Assembly (NCBI GenBank): GCA_947388675.1
Contig: CANDRW010000006.1
Span: 1-61,490 of the forward strand
DNA length: 61,490 nt
Direction of reading: 5' to 3'
DNA from: an uncultured Clostridium sp.
GTDB taxonomy: Bacteria > Bacillota > Clostridia > TANB77 > CAG-508
Positions 30,820-42,732 of this stretch are shown one piece after another. Both the position numbers and the translations under genes were made by a program. Every line of letters begins with the position of its first letter. Within the stretch, counting starts at the first letter, position 1. Below the pieces are notes generated by a model. That model had not been told where the DNA came from, ran no database searches, and saw nothing but the letters and a program-made list of their open reading frames with translations.

Positions 30820-31720
30820 TTGTATTACCTCCTGTCTTTTTTAAGAAGGCATCTTCTAATGACATCTGCTCTTCATAAATTCCATAAATTTTCACTTCAT
30901 TTTTCACTAATTCTTTTACCGCTTCTGGAACCTGCTCTTTTTTAATATCCACAATTGCTTCTGTTTTTTGTTTAATCTCTGTAGAATAGCTTAATACTTC
31001 TTTTAATTTTTCGCTATTGTCCACTATAAAATGATAATGAATTTGTGCAGTTTCTTTTACTTTTTGCATATCTGTTGTTTCAATAACATTACCATTTTGA
31101 ATAATACACACTTTATTACAAAGTGTTTCAATTTCAGCTAAGTTATGACTAGAAATGAAGATTGCCATATTTTCTTTTTGTGCTAATTCACGAAGTAAAT
31201 CTCTCATTTCTTTAATACCTTCTGGATCTAGTCCATTTGTTGGTTCATCTAAGATAAGAAGTTTTGGTTTGTGTAAAATAGCTTGTGCTACTCCTAATCT
31301 TTGTCTCATTCCTAAAGAATATTTAGACACCTTATCATTAATTCGATTATCTAATCTAACTAATTTCACAACTTCCATTATTCTTGTTCTATCTACTTCT
31401 GGATACATATTGGCCACTAATTTTAAGTTTTCAAATCCAGTTAAGTACATATATAAATCTGGATTTTCAATAATGGCTCCTACTTTTTCAATTGCTTTGG
31501 TAAATTGTTTTTCAATATCATAACCATTAATGCTAACTACTCCACTAGTAATAGATTGCAAACCTAAAATTAATTTAATTGTGGTTGTTTTTCCTGCTCC
31601 ATTTGGTCCAATAAAACCTAAGATGTCACCTTGATATAGTTCTAGGGATACTCCTTTTAAAATTTCTTTTTTGCCAAACTTTTTGTGTAAGTCTTGGCAT
31701 TTTAATACTAACTCTCCCAT
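30812..31720 (-). CDS. ABC transporter ATP-binding protein
   Basis: GPNGAGKTTTIK, YSLGMRQRLGVAQAI, LLILDEPTNGLDP. Confidence 0.95.
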   Translation of the reverse strand: MGELVLKCQDLHKKFGKKEILKGVSLELYQGDILGFIGPNGAGKTTTIKLILGLQSITSGVVSINGYDIEKQFTKAIEKVGAIIENPDLYMYLTGFENLKLVANMYPEVDRTRIMEVVKLVRLDNRINDKVSKYSLGMRQRLGVAQAILHKPKLLILDEPTNGLDPEGIKEMRDLLRELAQKENMAIFISSHNLAEIETLCNKVCIIQNGNVIETTDMQKVKETAQIHYHFIVDNSEKLKEVLSYSTEIKQKTEAIVDIKKEQVPEAVKELVKNEVKIYGIYEEQMSLEDAFLKKTGGNTID

Positions 31721-31929
31721 TTTCCTAGTATATGTTAGCTTTTTAAGCTAACATTCCCCCTTTCTTATTAAATTCTAATCTTAAAAAGCTTACATAGTCT
31801 GGATGGACGAAAATACTTTTCGTCCCATCCTCTTTTCCTATTTTTGACTTTTCTTATTCTAACATTAAAATCTTAAGAAAAAAGCTGCTATTTTCTTAAG
31901 ATTTTATAAATTCCCCTATTGGTTCTTTT

Positions 31930-33414
31930 CTATCTTTGATAAATAAAAATGTAAAAAGTATCATCTATACATTCCCACTCTTGCCCTGACTCTTCTAAAA
32001 TCTGTGTTCCTTCTTCTGTTGCATTTTCATATTCTAATCTTCTATTTGTATAAAAATAAATAACACCTTTTGCTGACCACCAACATTTTGTCGCATTACA
32101 AACTGTAACATTTGGATGATTTGGTAAATACAAATTTTCTTTATGCTTAAAAGTAAGAACACGAGCAATTTTTCTAACTTCTATCCCTGTTGCTTCTTCA
32201 TACTCTTGAATATGTTTTCCTATCCTCTGGCATTCTTGCGCTTCTACTTCATTCATTTGTTTGCATTGCCCAATAATCGTAATATATTGATATAAATTAC
32301 ATCCTCCATAGATTGTAATTAAGCCTATTGCTAAAATGGTTACAATGTTTTTCTTGTGAAAAATATCAGTTGTCACATATAAGTATAGCCATAAAATTCC
32401 CATTAAGGCTCCTAAACTAAATCTCATTCTAGGAGTTGGAAAGGAACTTGTAGAAAGTACAGAACTTGCAAAACTACTTGCTATTACAAATGCAATTAAT
32501 AAAAACCATAAACTAATTTCTCTTGCACTTTGCTTTTTATACTTTTCTATTGTAGCAATTACTGCTAATATTACAGTAATGCTTAAAAAAATTAATAACC
32601 AATTTTTCGGAAAAATACCGCAAGTATTAATTAGGGTAGTTTTAATATTGGCTAAAATATATATAATATTTTTGAAAACATCATTACTTAATCTATTTTG
32701 TGCTGTATGAAAATAATTTGTTAATATTTTAATGCTAATTAAATCTACTGCACCTGCTATGACAACAAAAACACCACTCAAGAAAACATCTCTTAAAATA
32801 TATATCACTTTATTCCTATTTTTCAAAATGGAAAAGAAAAATACTAAAGCAAGAAAAAATCCAATCGTCCCTTGATATGCTAACATTCCTATTATAACAT
32901 TTATAGCACTTTTTACGAGATAATATTTTTCCCTTTCTACTAAAATCTTAGCACTAACTGTATATAGCAATACACTTAAGGCCATAACGATACATTCTAA
33001 GAAATAGAAATTTTCTAAATACATAAAATTAAAAATAGTAAAATAACAAATTATGATAATTAGCAGTTTTGTCCATTGGCTTTTAGCTTCTCTAAAATGT
33101 AATATCACATTTTTTAATATTATCACTACTATACAGGAAAAAACTATTGCTAAAAATAAACTTCCAATTACATATATCATAATAGGAATATTAAGCTTTG
33201 ACATAATTAAGTTAAGTACACCTGTTAAAATTCTTCCATCTGTAAAAGAATTGGTAATAGAAAAATTTTCTAATCCTTGCTCCATGATATTATAAGTATC
33301 TGACATATAATGTCCTTGTAAAAATGGAAAGAAAATAAGGCAAGTAAATAGTATTAAAATGAAACATATTAAGACGTCTTTTTTGTATTGTGCTAGTTTT
33401 GGCTTTTGTTCCAT
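31930..33414 (-). CDS. multi-TM glucosyltransferase-like (GtrII-type) membrane protein
   Basis: Many TM segments, C-terminal soluble tail. Confidence 0.45.
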   Translation of the reverse strand: MEQKPKLAQYKKDVLICFILILFTCLIFFPFLQGHYMSDTYNIMEQGLENFSITNSFTDGRILTGVLNLIMSKLNIPIMIYVIGSLFLAIVFSCIVVIILKNVILHFREAKSQWTKLLIIIICYFTIFNFMYLENFYFLECIVMALSVLLYTVSAKILVEREKYYLVKSAINVIIGMLAYQGTIGFFLALVFFFSILKNRNKVIYILRDVFLSGVFVVIAGAVDLISIKILTNYFHTAQNRLSNDVFKNIIYILANIKTTLINTCGIFPKNWLLIFLSITVILAVIATIEKYKKQSAREISLWFLLIAFVIASSFASSVLSTSSFPTPRMRFSLGALMGILWLYLYVTTDIFHKKNIVTILAIGLITIYGGCNLYQYITIIGQCKQMNEVEAQECQRIGKHIQEYEEATGIEVRKIARVLTFKHKENLYLPNHPNVTVCNATKCWWSAKGVIYFYTNRRLEYENATEEGTQILEESGQEWECIDDTFYIFIYQR

Positions 33415-33680
33415 ATTTTTGTTTTATCCTTTCTATATTGCATTTTGTATTAGTATATCATACTTATCTTCATTTTTCTTAAAATTTCAATAAATAGATT
33501 AATTTTTCAAATTTTGCTTGTGTTTCCTAGAATAGTATGCTACAATAAGTTTGACTTTGAAAAAGGTTTAAATGAATTTAATTATTTTATCGACTATTTC
33601 CCTTCTTGATTATGATATTAAAAAGGTTCAATGGGTCAAAAATATTAAATGTCAAAAATTAAGAAGGAGGTAACTTCCAA

Positions 33681-33851
33681 ATGGCAGACAAAACTTTAGT
33701 ATGTAAAGATTGTGGAGCTGAATTCGTTTTCACAGAAGGTGAACAACAATTCTACGCTGAAAAAGGTTTTACAAATGAACCTCAAAGATGCCCAGAATGC
33801 AGAAAAGCTAGAAAAGCTCAAAGAAGAAATTTCAATAACGAAAATAACTAA
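33681..33851 (+). CDS. 56-aa zinc-ribbon protein (MADKTLVCKDCGAEFVFTEGEQQFYAEKGF...RCPECRKARK)
   Basis: RBS aaggagg, two CxxC motifs, terminator after stop. Confidence 0.85.
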   Translation: MADKTLVCKDCGAEFVFTEGEQQFYAEKGFTNEPQRCPECRKARKAQRRNFNNENN

Positions 33852-33856
33852 TAAAA

Positions 33857-33895
33857 CTAAAAACCTGTTACTTTTTTTAAGTAGCAGGTTTCTTT
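33857..33895 (+). terminator. intrinsic terminator
   Basis: aacctgttactttttttaagtagcaggtttcttt. Confidence 0.8.
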
Positions 33896-33899
33896 ATCT

Positions 33900-34205
33900 T
33901 TACATTGCCTCTTTATCATTATGGCTATATTTTAGTTTTGTTGCCATTCCTCCCCTTATATGTCTCTCCGCCTTATTTTCGTCTAATATTTCTCTTACTT
34001 CGTGTGCTAATATTGGATTTATCTTAAGTAGTCTTTCACTAACATCTTTGTGTACGGTGCTTTTACTTACTCCAAATTTTCTAGCTGCTCCCCTAACAGT
34101 ATCTTTACTATCTATAATATAGTGTGCTAAATTAATTGCTCTCTCTTCAATTGAACTATTCTTTTCCAAATGAAAAACCCCCTTAAAATACGCTGTTTTG
34201 TACAT
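33900..34205 (-). CDS. spoIIID: sporulation transcriptional regulator SpoIIID
   Basis: ERAINLAHYIIDSKDTVRGAARKFGVSKSTVHKDVSERL. Confidence 0.93.
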   Translation of the reverse strand: MYKTAYFKGVFHLEKNSSIEERAINLAHYIIDSKDTVRGAARKFGVSKSTVHKDVSERLLKINPILAHEVREILDENKAERHIRGGMATKLKYSHNDKEAM

Positions 34206-34286
34206 TGTATTCTAAGAGAGGTTGTATTAGAACTTGATTAGCTTTTATTCATTACTGCTGTTTTTTACTATGTCTTGTTAGTTTTT

Positions 34287-36842
34287 CTAACTATTATACT
34301 GTTTCTTCCTCTTTTTCAAGTCTCGTGACCATTTTAATATTTTTTCTATATCTGTTTCAATTTCAGTTAATTCTGGTAAAGCAACAGAACTTTCTGTTGG
34401 ACTAGAATGTTCTTGGAAAGAATATTTAGTCATCATAGAATCAAGGAAATCTATATCAGAATCTTTTATTGCTTTTAGATACCTTATTTTCCTACTTGCA
34501 ACTTCACAACTATATCTAGAAACTACTCCACTTAACAATTCAGTTTCAATTCCCTTTTCTACAATCTTACGTATAGCACTGCATATTCCTTTTAGTTGGA
34601 GGTCATAATTTTCATATTCTCCAGCTTTAAAAGCTTCTTTCAATAGTGGTATGCTTTGATCCTTGATTTGATTTAAACTTTGATCTAATTTTGTACCTCC
34701 TAATTTCGATTCTCTCATAGGTTCTCCAAGTGGATTACGTCTTAGCTCAATATAATTAAGATTATCAACATTTTTATTTAGTAAATCCGCAAATGCCAAT
34801 CTATGAGTAAATACAATAACTTGTCTTTCTGTTGATAAACTAATAAGCCTTTTAGCTACATTTTCTTCAAATTTATGATCTAGCGAAGTAATAGGATCAT
34901 CAAAAACAAATACTTGATTTTGTCCCCACGATGATAAATCTGCTAAAAAAGCAGCAATAGATACCACTCTGTATTCTCCTTCGCTTAGTATTTCTTCTAC
35001 CTTTTTGTTTTCAACTGCCCCCCTTAGTCTTATTTGATGATATACTCTCCCTTTCTTTCCATTTGCTACTAACTCAACTTTGATAGTATTTGTCGGATTA
35101 ATAGCTTTTAATTCTTCTTTGAATTTTTCAATATATGCATCTGTAATAATTACTTGTGATAATAGTTTCTTAGTTGTGGTAATACTATTAGTTTTGCATT
35201 TTGACTTAGCATTTTCTAACTTTAATAGTTCCTTTTTTATATTTAGATTCTCTTTATTATCAACTATCCAACATTTTGCTTGTAAATCTTTTTGTCTTTT
35301 TAGTTGTCCTTCATAATCTTTAAGAAATTTTTCTATAGAATTTACTCTATTCTCTAATACCTTAATAACTTCTTCAAACTTTGATTTAATTTCTGATATA
35401 TTATAAATAGTGGGCATTTTCTCTATACTGAATTTTTCATTTTCATATATCCATTTTGCACGATTATACAACTTTTTAAAGAAATCTAAAACTTCAGTTC
35501 GTATTTCTTCTTGTAATGCATTGGCTATTAACTTTTGTTCTATGCTTTCTAAATTCAATCTAATTTCAATCAAATCTTCTACTTCTTTAAATTCTCCTTT
35601 GCACTGCTCTACAATTTCTTCATATTCTTGTGAAATTTTTGAATTATCAAATTCTTCAAAAGATTTTAAGTCCATAACCGCCTTGTCTGATAATTCCTGG
35701 TGGCATAATACACATTTGTTATTTGTTGTACTATTTGGAAACACTTTATCTTCATTAGCTATTTTGGCATATTCTTTTGCTGAATTCCACATATTCTTCC
35801 ATTCTTCGCTTCCGAATCCCTGTATTGAAAATATTTTTTGTCTTTCTTCTATATATTTATCAAATTCTTCTTTCTTTTCCTCTTTTTTCTTTTTGAGATA
35901 TAAATATCTGTTTACATTGCTATCACCTATGGTTACTGTTATCTCTTCTAGTTCTTTTTCAAGTTTTTCCAAAAAGTCAATTTGAACTTTTAATGTTTGC
36001 ATTGTCTTTTGAGGATTATCATCTGCTAAGTTTTTATTAATACTTTCTAATTCTTGTAATTCTTTATCATTAACATTTGTTTCTATGCTAAATTTATCAA
36101 TTTGTTTAATATCTTTGAGTCCTAAATATTCTTCAATAATCTTTGTATCTTTAAGTTCTTCATTTATATCAACTATTTTTCCTGTTTTGATTTCAATATC
36201 TTTAGAAATTTCAATACTAAGTGCTTCCAGTATTAATGCCATTACTGTGAAGATAGATAGTAATTTGGGTTCATATATTATTTCATTAGCTTCTTCTACA
36301 AAACATTTAGCTATTTGTGAGTCATATATCTTTATTGGACATACACGGACGCTCGACATATTCCAATTAACTTCTTTTATTATTCCATCTTCTTCAAATT
36401 TCAATGTCGCTTTTGGAATACCTTGTTCTGATTTATATATGTTACTATGAATTTTTATGTCTCCTTTGGGATTTTCAGCTTTCTTTAATATTCTTGCATA
36501 TGAAGATTTGCCACAGCCATTTTCTCCATATATTATATTTAGTCCATTTTCAAGTACTAGTGGCTTGATAGGTTCTAACGCACTTACTCCTTTAACATTA
36601 GATATTTCTTTTAGTATAGTCTGTATCTTTTTACTGTCATTCGAGTTAATGTCATTAGGAATTTCTAAATTTGGTACTAAGTTATTATCCATAATCTCAC
36701 ATTTCTTATAGAGAAGTTTAAGTGCCCTATCTTTTGAATCCTCAGAATTTCTTCCTTTCCATATATTAACAAATAAATCTTTTTGCCAATCATCTACTTC
36801 ATTGAACCAAGATTTAACAATATTTATAGCTTGTTCCTTCAT
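34287..36842 (-). CDS. AAA_13-type/SMC-like ATPase with central CxxC
   Basis: Walker A YGENGCGKSSYAR, CVLCHQ zinc-hook-like, Walker B QVFVFDDPITSLDH. Confidence 0.8.
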   Translation of the reverse strand: MKEQAINIVKSWFNEVDDWQKDLFVNIWKGRNSEDSKDRALKLLYKKCEIMDNNLVPNLEIPNDINSNDSKKIQTILKEISNVKGVSALEPIKPLVLENGLNIIYGENGCGKSSYARILKKAENPKGDIKIHSNIYKSEQGIPKATLKFEEDGIIKEVNWNMSSVRVCPIKIYDSQIAKCFVEEANEIIYEPKLLSIFTVMALILEALSIEISKDIEIKTGKIVDINEELKDTKIIEEYLGLKDIKQIDKFSIETNVNDKELQELESINKNLADDNPQKTMQTLKVQIDFLEKLEKELEEITVTIGDSNVNRYLYLKKKKEEKKEEFDKYIEERQKIFSIQGFGSEEWKNMWNSAKEYAKIANEDKVFPNSTTNNKCVLCHQELSDKAVMDLKSFEEFDNSKISQEYEEIVEQCKGEFKEVEDLIEIRLNLESIEQKLIANALQEEIRTEVLDFFKKLYNRAKWIYENEKFSIEKMPTIYNISEIKSKFEEVIKVLENRVNSIEKFLKDYEGQLKRQKDLQAKCWIVDNKENLNIKKELLKLENAKSKCKTNSITTTKKLLSQVIITDAYIEKFKEELKAINPTNTIKVELVANGKKGRVYHQIRLRGAVENKKVEEILSEGEYRVVSIAAFLADLSSWGQNQVFVFDDPITSLDHKFEENVAKRLISLSTERQVIVFTHRLAFADLLNKNVDNLNYIELRRNPLGEPMRESKLGGTKLDQSLNQIKDQSIPLLKEAFKAGEYENYDLQLKGICSAIRKIVEKGIETELLSGVVSRYSCEVASRKIRYLKAIKDSDIDFLDSMMTKYSFQEHSSPTESSVALPELTEIETDIEKILKWSRDLKKRKKQYNS

Positions 36843-37205
36843 TATTCAAACTCCTTCTTTTATTTCCTTTTTGATTTTATTTTAACACATAATTTCAATA
36901 AAATAAAGTGTCTCAGATATATTATCGAACTTTGTTGCTTTTACATGTTTTTCATTAACTTTCGACATTTAATGTCATTTTTTGTCGAAAGTCTCTGTGT
37001 TTTTTTCTTCGTCTTTTATTTCCTATTTTTTTCCAACTTTTCTAAACTTTTCTGCTTTATTTACTGCATATTTTATCAATTTTATTCCACAATAATAGAA
37101 AGAAATTATACCGCATTTATCTGTCAACCTTAACTAATATATTTCTGTGAACTTTATTAAATAAATGCTATATATAAGTTATTAATAAAAAGTGGAGGGA
37201 AAAAT

Positions 37206-37532
37206 ATGGCACTTGATTATACCATTATTGGAGAAAGATTAAAGAAAGCAAGAACTGATAAGAAAATGACACAAGAAAGATTAGCAGAAAAGTTAGATGT
37301 TTCTATTGCATTTTTAAGTAGAATTGAAAGAGGAAATTCTCATATTAACCTAAAAAGATTAAGCCAAATTTGTGAAATCTTAGGTGTTTCAGAAGGTTAC
37401 ATTTTAAATGGTACATCTAGTAATTCAGAAAATTATCTAACTTCTGAATTCAATGACATTTTAAATAATGTTTCTCCTGAAAAGCAAAAATTAATCTATA
37501 AAATGGCCAAAGTTATTTCTGAAGAAGAATAA
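37206..37532 (+). CDS. XRE-family transcriptional regulator
   Basis: HTH MTQERLAEKLDVSIAFLSRIERG. Confidence 0.9.
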   Translation: MALDYTIIGERLKKARTDKKMTQERLAEKLDVSIAFLSRIERGNSHINLKRLSQICEILGVSEGYILNGTSSNSENYLTSEFNDILNNVSPEKQKLIYKMAKVISEEE

Positions 37533-37832
37533 TTTTGTTTAAAATAGTTCATACTAAGGTAAGAAAGATACTTTCTTACCTTTTTTAGTTTTAGTAACAG
37601 GGTTAAGATACTTTCATAAACTATATAAAATGAACTAACAAAATCTCCAAATGCAAAGTCATAATTAAATTGTATAGAACTTTTTATCTCTTCACGCTAA
37701 AAATTCCTACAAACCAAAAAAAAATGTTGCTAATTGTCAAAAATTATGTTATGATGTGTAAGATATGAATTAAGCGTTTAGTCGCCAATCTTTCATGTCA
37801 AATGATTATAAAATAAAAAGGAGGCTTTTTTT

Positions 37833-40076
37833 ATGGACTTTAAACAATGGGACAGTTTTAATAAACAAGGCGAGTGGACAAAAGAAATTGATGTAAGAAG
37901 CTTTATTCAAGCTAACTATACACCATATGAAGGTGATAGCAGTTTCTTAAGTAAACCAACTGAGAAAACAACAAAATTATGGGATAAGGTTTTAGACCTA
38001 TATAAAAAAGAAAGAGAAAATGGTGACGTATTAGATGTAGATACTAAAACTCCATCAGGAGTAAATCGTTATGCTGCCGGATATGTAGATAAAGATTTAG
38101 AAGAAATCGTTGGCTTTCAAACTGACGCACCACTTAAAAGAGCAATTATGCCAAATGGTGGTATTCGTATCGTTGAAAAATCTTGTGAAAGCTATGGATA
38201 TAAAGTAGATGATGATATAGCATATATTTATCATAATTTAAGAAGAACACACAATGATGGTGTATTTGCAGTTTATACACCTGAAATTAGAGCAGCTAGA
38301 AGCTCTCACTTAATTACTGGTCTTCCAGATGGTTATGGACGTGGAAGAATCATTGGTGATTACAGAAGAGTTGCCCTATATGGTGTTGATGCTTTAATCG
38401 CAAATAAAAAAGAAGAATTAGACCTTTTAGATAGAGATGAAATGACAGAAGATTTAATCCGTCAAAGAGAAGAAGTTTATGATCAAATTTTAGCTTTAAA
38501 TGATTTAAAAGCTATGGCTCAAACTTATGGATTTGATATCTCTGAACCAGCAAATACTGCTAAAGAAGCTATTCAATGGCTATACTTTGGATATTTAGGT
38601 GCCATTAAAGACCAAAATGGTGCTGCTATGAGTTTAGGTAGAACTTCTACTTTCTTAGATATCTATATTGAAAGAGATATTAAAAATGGAAGTTTAACAG
38701 AAGAAGCTGCTCAAGAATTAATCGACCAATTTGTTATGAAATTAAGAATGGTTCGTTTCTTAAGAGCTCCTGAATATAATGCCCTATTTAGCGGTGACCC
38801 AGTGTGGGTAACAGAAAGCATTGGTGGTATGGGAGTTGATGGAAGAACTTTAGTTACTAAAAATAGTTTCCGTATGCTTCATACTTTAGTAAACTTAGGA
38901 CCAGCTCCAGAACCAAACTTAACAGTATTATGGTCTACTCACCTACCAGAAGGATTCAAAAAATTCTGTAGTGATATCTCTATTAAAACATCTTCTATCC
39001 AATATGAAAATGATGATTTAATGAGAGTAACTTTAGGTGATGATTATGGTATTGCATGCTGTGTTTCTGCTATGAAAATTGGTAAACAAATGCAATTCTT
39101 TGGAGCAAGAGCAAACCTTGCAAAAGCTCTACTTTACGCTATTAATGGTGGTAGAGATGAAAAGAGTGGAAAACAAATTACACCTAAATTTGCACCAATC
39201 ACTTCTGAATATCTAGATTATGATGAAGTAATGGAAAAATTTGACCATATGATGGAATATTTAGCAAAAACTTATGTAAAAGCTTTAAATATGATTCACT
39301 ATATGCATGACAAATATTCTTATGAAGCATTAGAAATGGCTTTACATGATAAAGAAAGAGATATTTTAAGAACTATGGCTTGTGGTATCGCAGGATTCTC
39401 AGTTGCAGTAGATTCTTTATCTGCTATCAAATATGCTAAAGTTAAAGTTATCCGTGATGAAACAGGATTAGCTGTTGATTATCAAGTAGAAGGTGACTTC
39501 CCTAAATATGGAAATGATGATGACAGAGTTGATGATATGGCAGTTGAATTAACAAAAACATTTATGAAAAAAGTAGAAAAACATGCAACTTACAAGAATT
39601 CAAGAGCTACTATGTCTATCTTAACAATCACATCTAACGTAGTATATGGTAAAAATACAGGTTCTACACCAGATGGTAGAAAAGATGGTGAACCATTCGG
39701 ACCTGGTGCTAACCCACTACACGGAAGAGATACCAATGGTGCTTTAGCAGTTATGAACACAATCGCTAAATTACCTTATGAATATTCAGAAGATGGTATT
39801 TCTTATACTTTCTCTATCACACCAGGAACACTTGGAAAAGATGAAGAAACAAGAACAAACAATTTAACAAGTATGTTAGACGGTTTCTTTGCACAAACTG
39901 GACATCACATTAATGTTAACGTATTTGACAGAAGCTTACTAGAAGACGCTATGGAACATCCTGAAAAATATCCACAATTAACTATTCGTGTATCTGGTTA
40001 TGCTGTTAACTTTACAAAATTAACAAGAGAGCAACAGTTGGATGTTATTAATAGAACAATTCATGAAAAAATATAA
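37833..40076 (+). CDS. pflB: formate C-acetyltransferase (pyruvate formate-lyase)
   Basis: [10 protein letters not shown] active site and glycyl radical RVSGYAV. Confidence 0.97.
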   Translation: MDFKQWDSFNKQGEWTKEIDVRSFIQANYTPYEGDSSFLSKPTEKTTKLWDKVLDLYKKERENGDVLDVDTKTPSGVNRYAAGYVDKDLEEIVGFQTDAPLKRAIMPNGGIRIVEKSCESYGYKVDDDIAYIYHNLRRTHNDGVFAVYTPEIRAARSSHLITGLPDGYGRGRIIGDYRRVALYGVDALIANKKEELDLLDRDEMTEDLIRQREEVYDQILALNDLKAMAQTYGFDISEPANTAKEAIQWLYFGYLGAIKDQNGAAMSLGRTSTFLDIYIERDIKNGSLTEEAAQELIDQFVMKLRMVRFLRAPEYNALFSGDPVWVTESIGGMGVDGRTLVTKNSFRMLHTLVNLGPAPEPNLTVLWSTHLPEGFKKFCSDISIKTSSIQYENDDLMRVTLGDDYGIACCVSAMKIGKQMQFFGARANLAKALLYAINGGRDEKSGKQITPKFAPITSEYLDYDEVMEKFDHMMEYLAKTYVKALNMIHYMHDKYSYEALEMALHDKERDILRTMACGIAGFSVAVDSLSAIKYAKVKVIRDETGLAVDYQVEGDFPKYGNDDDRVDDMAVELTKTFMKKVEKHATYKNSRATMSILTITSNVVYGKNTGSTPDGRKDGEPFGPGANPLHGRDTNGALAVMNTIAKLPYEYSEDGISYTFSITPGTLGKDEETRTNNLTSMLDGFFAQTGHHINVNVFDRSLLEDAMEHPEKYPQLTIRVSGYAVNFTKLTREQQLDVINRTIHEKI

Positions 40077-40199
40077 ATTTGAAAGATAATTGGTTTTGGC
40101 GTCGTTAGATTTCAATTAAAATTAAGTCAACGTGCAAAAAGCACGCCTCCTTGATTTTAATTTTATCTGCCTAGCCAAAACACAATTCTTTTTCAAATT
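40077..40199. repeat. long-arm inverted-repeat element B between pflB and pflA
   Basis: aatttgaaagataattggttttggc / gccaaaacacaattctttttcaaatt with nested aattaaaat stem. Confidence 0.85.
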
Positions 40200-40213
40200 A
40201 GAGAATCACAATA

Positions 40214-40951
40214 TTGGAATTTGTAAAGGATAATAAAATTATGAACGCACGTATACACTCATTTGAATCTTTTGGAACAGTAGACGGACCTGGTATCAGG
40301 TTCGTCATGTTCTTACAAGGATGTAGTTTAAAATGTAAATATTGTCATAACAGAGATACTTGGGACCGTCGTTGTGGTACAGAGTATTCTTTAGAAGAAA
40401 TTTTAAATAAAATTGAAAAATATAAAAACTATTTTAAACCTTCTGGTGGAGGTGTAACTATTAGTGGTGGAGAACCTCTATTGCAACTAGACTTTTTATT
40501 AGAACTCCTCCCTATTCTAAAACAAGATAATATTCATGTTGCTATTGATACTTCTGGAAGCTTTAATTTAACAGATGATATAAAAAAAGTAATTGATTTA
40601 GCAGATTTATTTTTATTAGATATTAAATGTATCAATGATGAAATTTGTAAAGAATTAACAGGAGTTTCTAATAAACAAGAAATCGCTTTTGCAGAATACT
40701 TAAATAGTATCGATAAACCAATGTGGCTTAGACAAGTATTAGTTCCTGGCATTACAGACCATGAAGAAGATTTATTGAAATTAAGAGAATTTATATCTAG
40801 TTTATCTAATGTGGAAAAAGTAGAAATTCTTCCCTACCATGATATGGGACGTTTTAAATGGGAACAATTAGGTTTAAAATATGAGTTAGATGGTGTACCT
40901 GCTGCCACAACAGAAGATGTGGAAAGGGCTAAGAGAATACTAGAAATTTAA
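40214..40951 (+). CDS. pflA: pyruvate formate-lyase activating enzyme
   Basis: Radical SAM CSLKCKYCHNRDTW. Confidence 0.95.
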   Translation: MEFVKDNKIMNARIHSFESFGTVDGPGIRFVMFLQGCSLKCKYCHNRDTWDRRCGTEYSLEEILNKIEKYKNYFKPSGGGVTISGGEPLLQLDFLLELLPILKQDNIHVAIDTSGSFNLTDDIKKVIDLADLFLLDIKCINDEICKELTGVSNKQEIAFAEYLNSIDKPMWLRQVLVPGITDHEEDLLKLREFISSLSNVEKVEILPYHDMGRFKWEQLGLKYELDGVPAATTEDVERAKRILEI

Positions 40952-41008
40952 AAAAAGTGTATAATGATTTCATTTTAAATCATTATACACTTTTTTTGTT
41001 TCTCAAAT

Positions 41009-41863
41009 TTACTCTTTCACTACCTTCTTAAGCCCAAATGTTATAAAATAAATCACTCCTGAAATTAATACTATCATTGGCCCTGTTGGAATATTCCAAT
41101 AGTAGGACATGATTAATCCTGTTATGCCTGAAAATAATGAAAATACTATAGATATCAAATGATAACTTCTCATATTTTTAGCTATATTTCTACTAGAAGC
41201 AGCTGGTAAAATGAGTAAAGAATTAATCAATAAAATACCAATCCAACGAATAGAAATCATAACAATAATCGCAATTAAAACTACAAAAACATTATCAATT
41301 AATTTTGTATTCACTCCCCTACTTTTTGCCAAAGTAGAATTAATGCTTGTTACATTTAGCTTATTAAACGTAAAATACCAAAACACACCAACTGCAATAA
41401 AGGCTAAGAATAAGTATAAAATTTCAATATGGCTAATACTTAAAATATCACCTACTAAATAGCTAGAGTATTTATTAAAGTTACCACTCTGTGCAAGCAT
41501 TGCTAAACCTAGTGCAATAGCGATAGAAGAAAATACACTAATAATGGTATCAGCCCCATAATTTGTCTTATTCTTTACAAAATTTAATAACAAAGCAAAT
41601 ACTATGGCAAAAAATATCATGGAAATATTCATATTAGAAATTCCTAGTACCATCCCTATAGCAATTCCTGTTAATGCAGAATGTCCTAGTGCATCAGAAA
41701 AGAAAGCCATTTTATTATTCACTATCATTGTACCTAATATGGCAAAAATCGGTGAAATCAAAATAATGGCAAGAAAAGCATTTTTCATAAAAGCATATTC
41801 CATAAATTCAAATGGCAAAATTGATTCTAATATTTCATAAATTACTTCCATTTTCTTACCCAA
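41009..41863 (-). CDS. metal ABC transporter permease (ZnuB/MntB-like)
   Basis: Family-like TM protein next to ATPase and SBP. Confidence 0.88.
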   Translation of the reverse strand: MGKKMEVIYEILESILPFEFMEYAFMKNAFLAIILISPIFAILGTMIVNNKMAFFSDALGHSALTGIAIGMVLGISNMNISMIFFAIVFALLLNFVKNKTNYGADTIISVFSSIAIALGLAMLAQSGNFNKYSSYLVGDILSISHIEILYLFLAFIAVGVFWYFTFNKLNVTSINSTLAKSRGVNTKLIDNVFVVLIAIIVMISIRWIGILLINSLLILPAASSRNIAKNMRSYHLISIVFSLFSGITGLIMSYYWNIPTGPMIVLISGVIYFITFGLKKVVKE

Positions 41864-42581
41864 ATCTTTCCTTAAATTCTCTACTATTAAATACTTCCTC
41901 TACTGTTCCTTCTTTGATTACTTCTTTATCTAATAAAATGACCCTATCAGCATATTTTTTTACTAACTCTAAATCATGTGAAACCAATAAAATAGACATA
42001 TCATATTTTGTTTTTAAGTTATTCACTAATTCATAAAAATCCTGTGTTCCATTTTTATCTATTCCTGAAACTGGTTCATCTAAAATTAATAAATTTGGTA
42101 TTGGCTTTGTAGCAATAGAAAGTAATACTCTCTGTAATTCTCCTCCAGACAAATCTCCAATGCTTTTATCTATTAATCTCTCTGCTCCAAATAGTTTTAA
42201 TTGATTTTTAATCTCTTGATAAATCTTTTTATCCTTTTTTAGAAAGACCGGCACATGGCAAATACAAGAAGCAAATAAATCATAAACTGTTGTTGGCATA
42301 TGTCTTTCAATATTAATTGATTGTGGCACATAACCAATTTTAATTTTCTTTGCTACATTTTCCTTCATATCCATAAAAGTAATATTTCCAGTATGTTCTA
42401 CTTCTCCTAAAATAGCTTTTAGCAAAGTAGATTTTCCTGCCCCATTTCGTCCAATGATAACAGTTAACTGTCCACAATGAATATGAATATTCACATCTTT
42501 TAAAATAACTTCTTTGCCAAACTTCACACCAATATGGTTGATTTTGGTACAATGTAATCCACACGCAGCTGACTGTTCCAT
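41856..42581 (-). CDS. metal ABC transporter ATP-binding protein
   Basis: GRNGAGKSTLLKAI, LSGGELQRVLLSIA. Confidence 0.92.
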   Translation of the reverse strand: MEQSAACGLHCTKINHIGVKFGKEVILKDVNIHIHCGQLTVIIGRNGAGKSTLLKAILGEVEHTGNITFMDMKENVAKKIKIGYVPQSINIERHMPTTVYDLFASCICHVPVFLKKDKKIYQEIKNQLKLFGAERLIDKSIGDLSGGELQRVLLSIATKPIPNLLILDEPVSGIDKNGTQDFYELVNNLKTKYDMSILLVSHDLELVKKYADRVILLDKEVIKEGTVEEVFNSREFKERFG

Positions 42582-42623
42582 TTGCTTTCCTCTCTTTCCT
42601 ATAATTTAATTATTTAACATTTT

Positions 42624-42732
42624 TTGTAATATACTAATTTTACCGTTCAGCTTCGGACGCTTCGCTACTGGGACCCCTTGCTCTTCGAGCACTCCCAATA
42701 CCTTGCTTCACTTTAAAATTAGTATATTACAA
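42624..42732. repeat. long-arm inverted-repeat element C
   Basis: 19-bp perfect arms ttgtaatatactaatttta / taaaattagtatattacaa; GC-rich core. Confidence 0.9.

Noticed and set aside
35410-35985. Plus-strand ORFs inside the AAA_13 gene
   Set aside because: Low-complexity antisense reading (Ser/Phe-rich) of a long supported gene.
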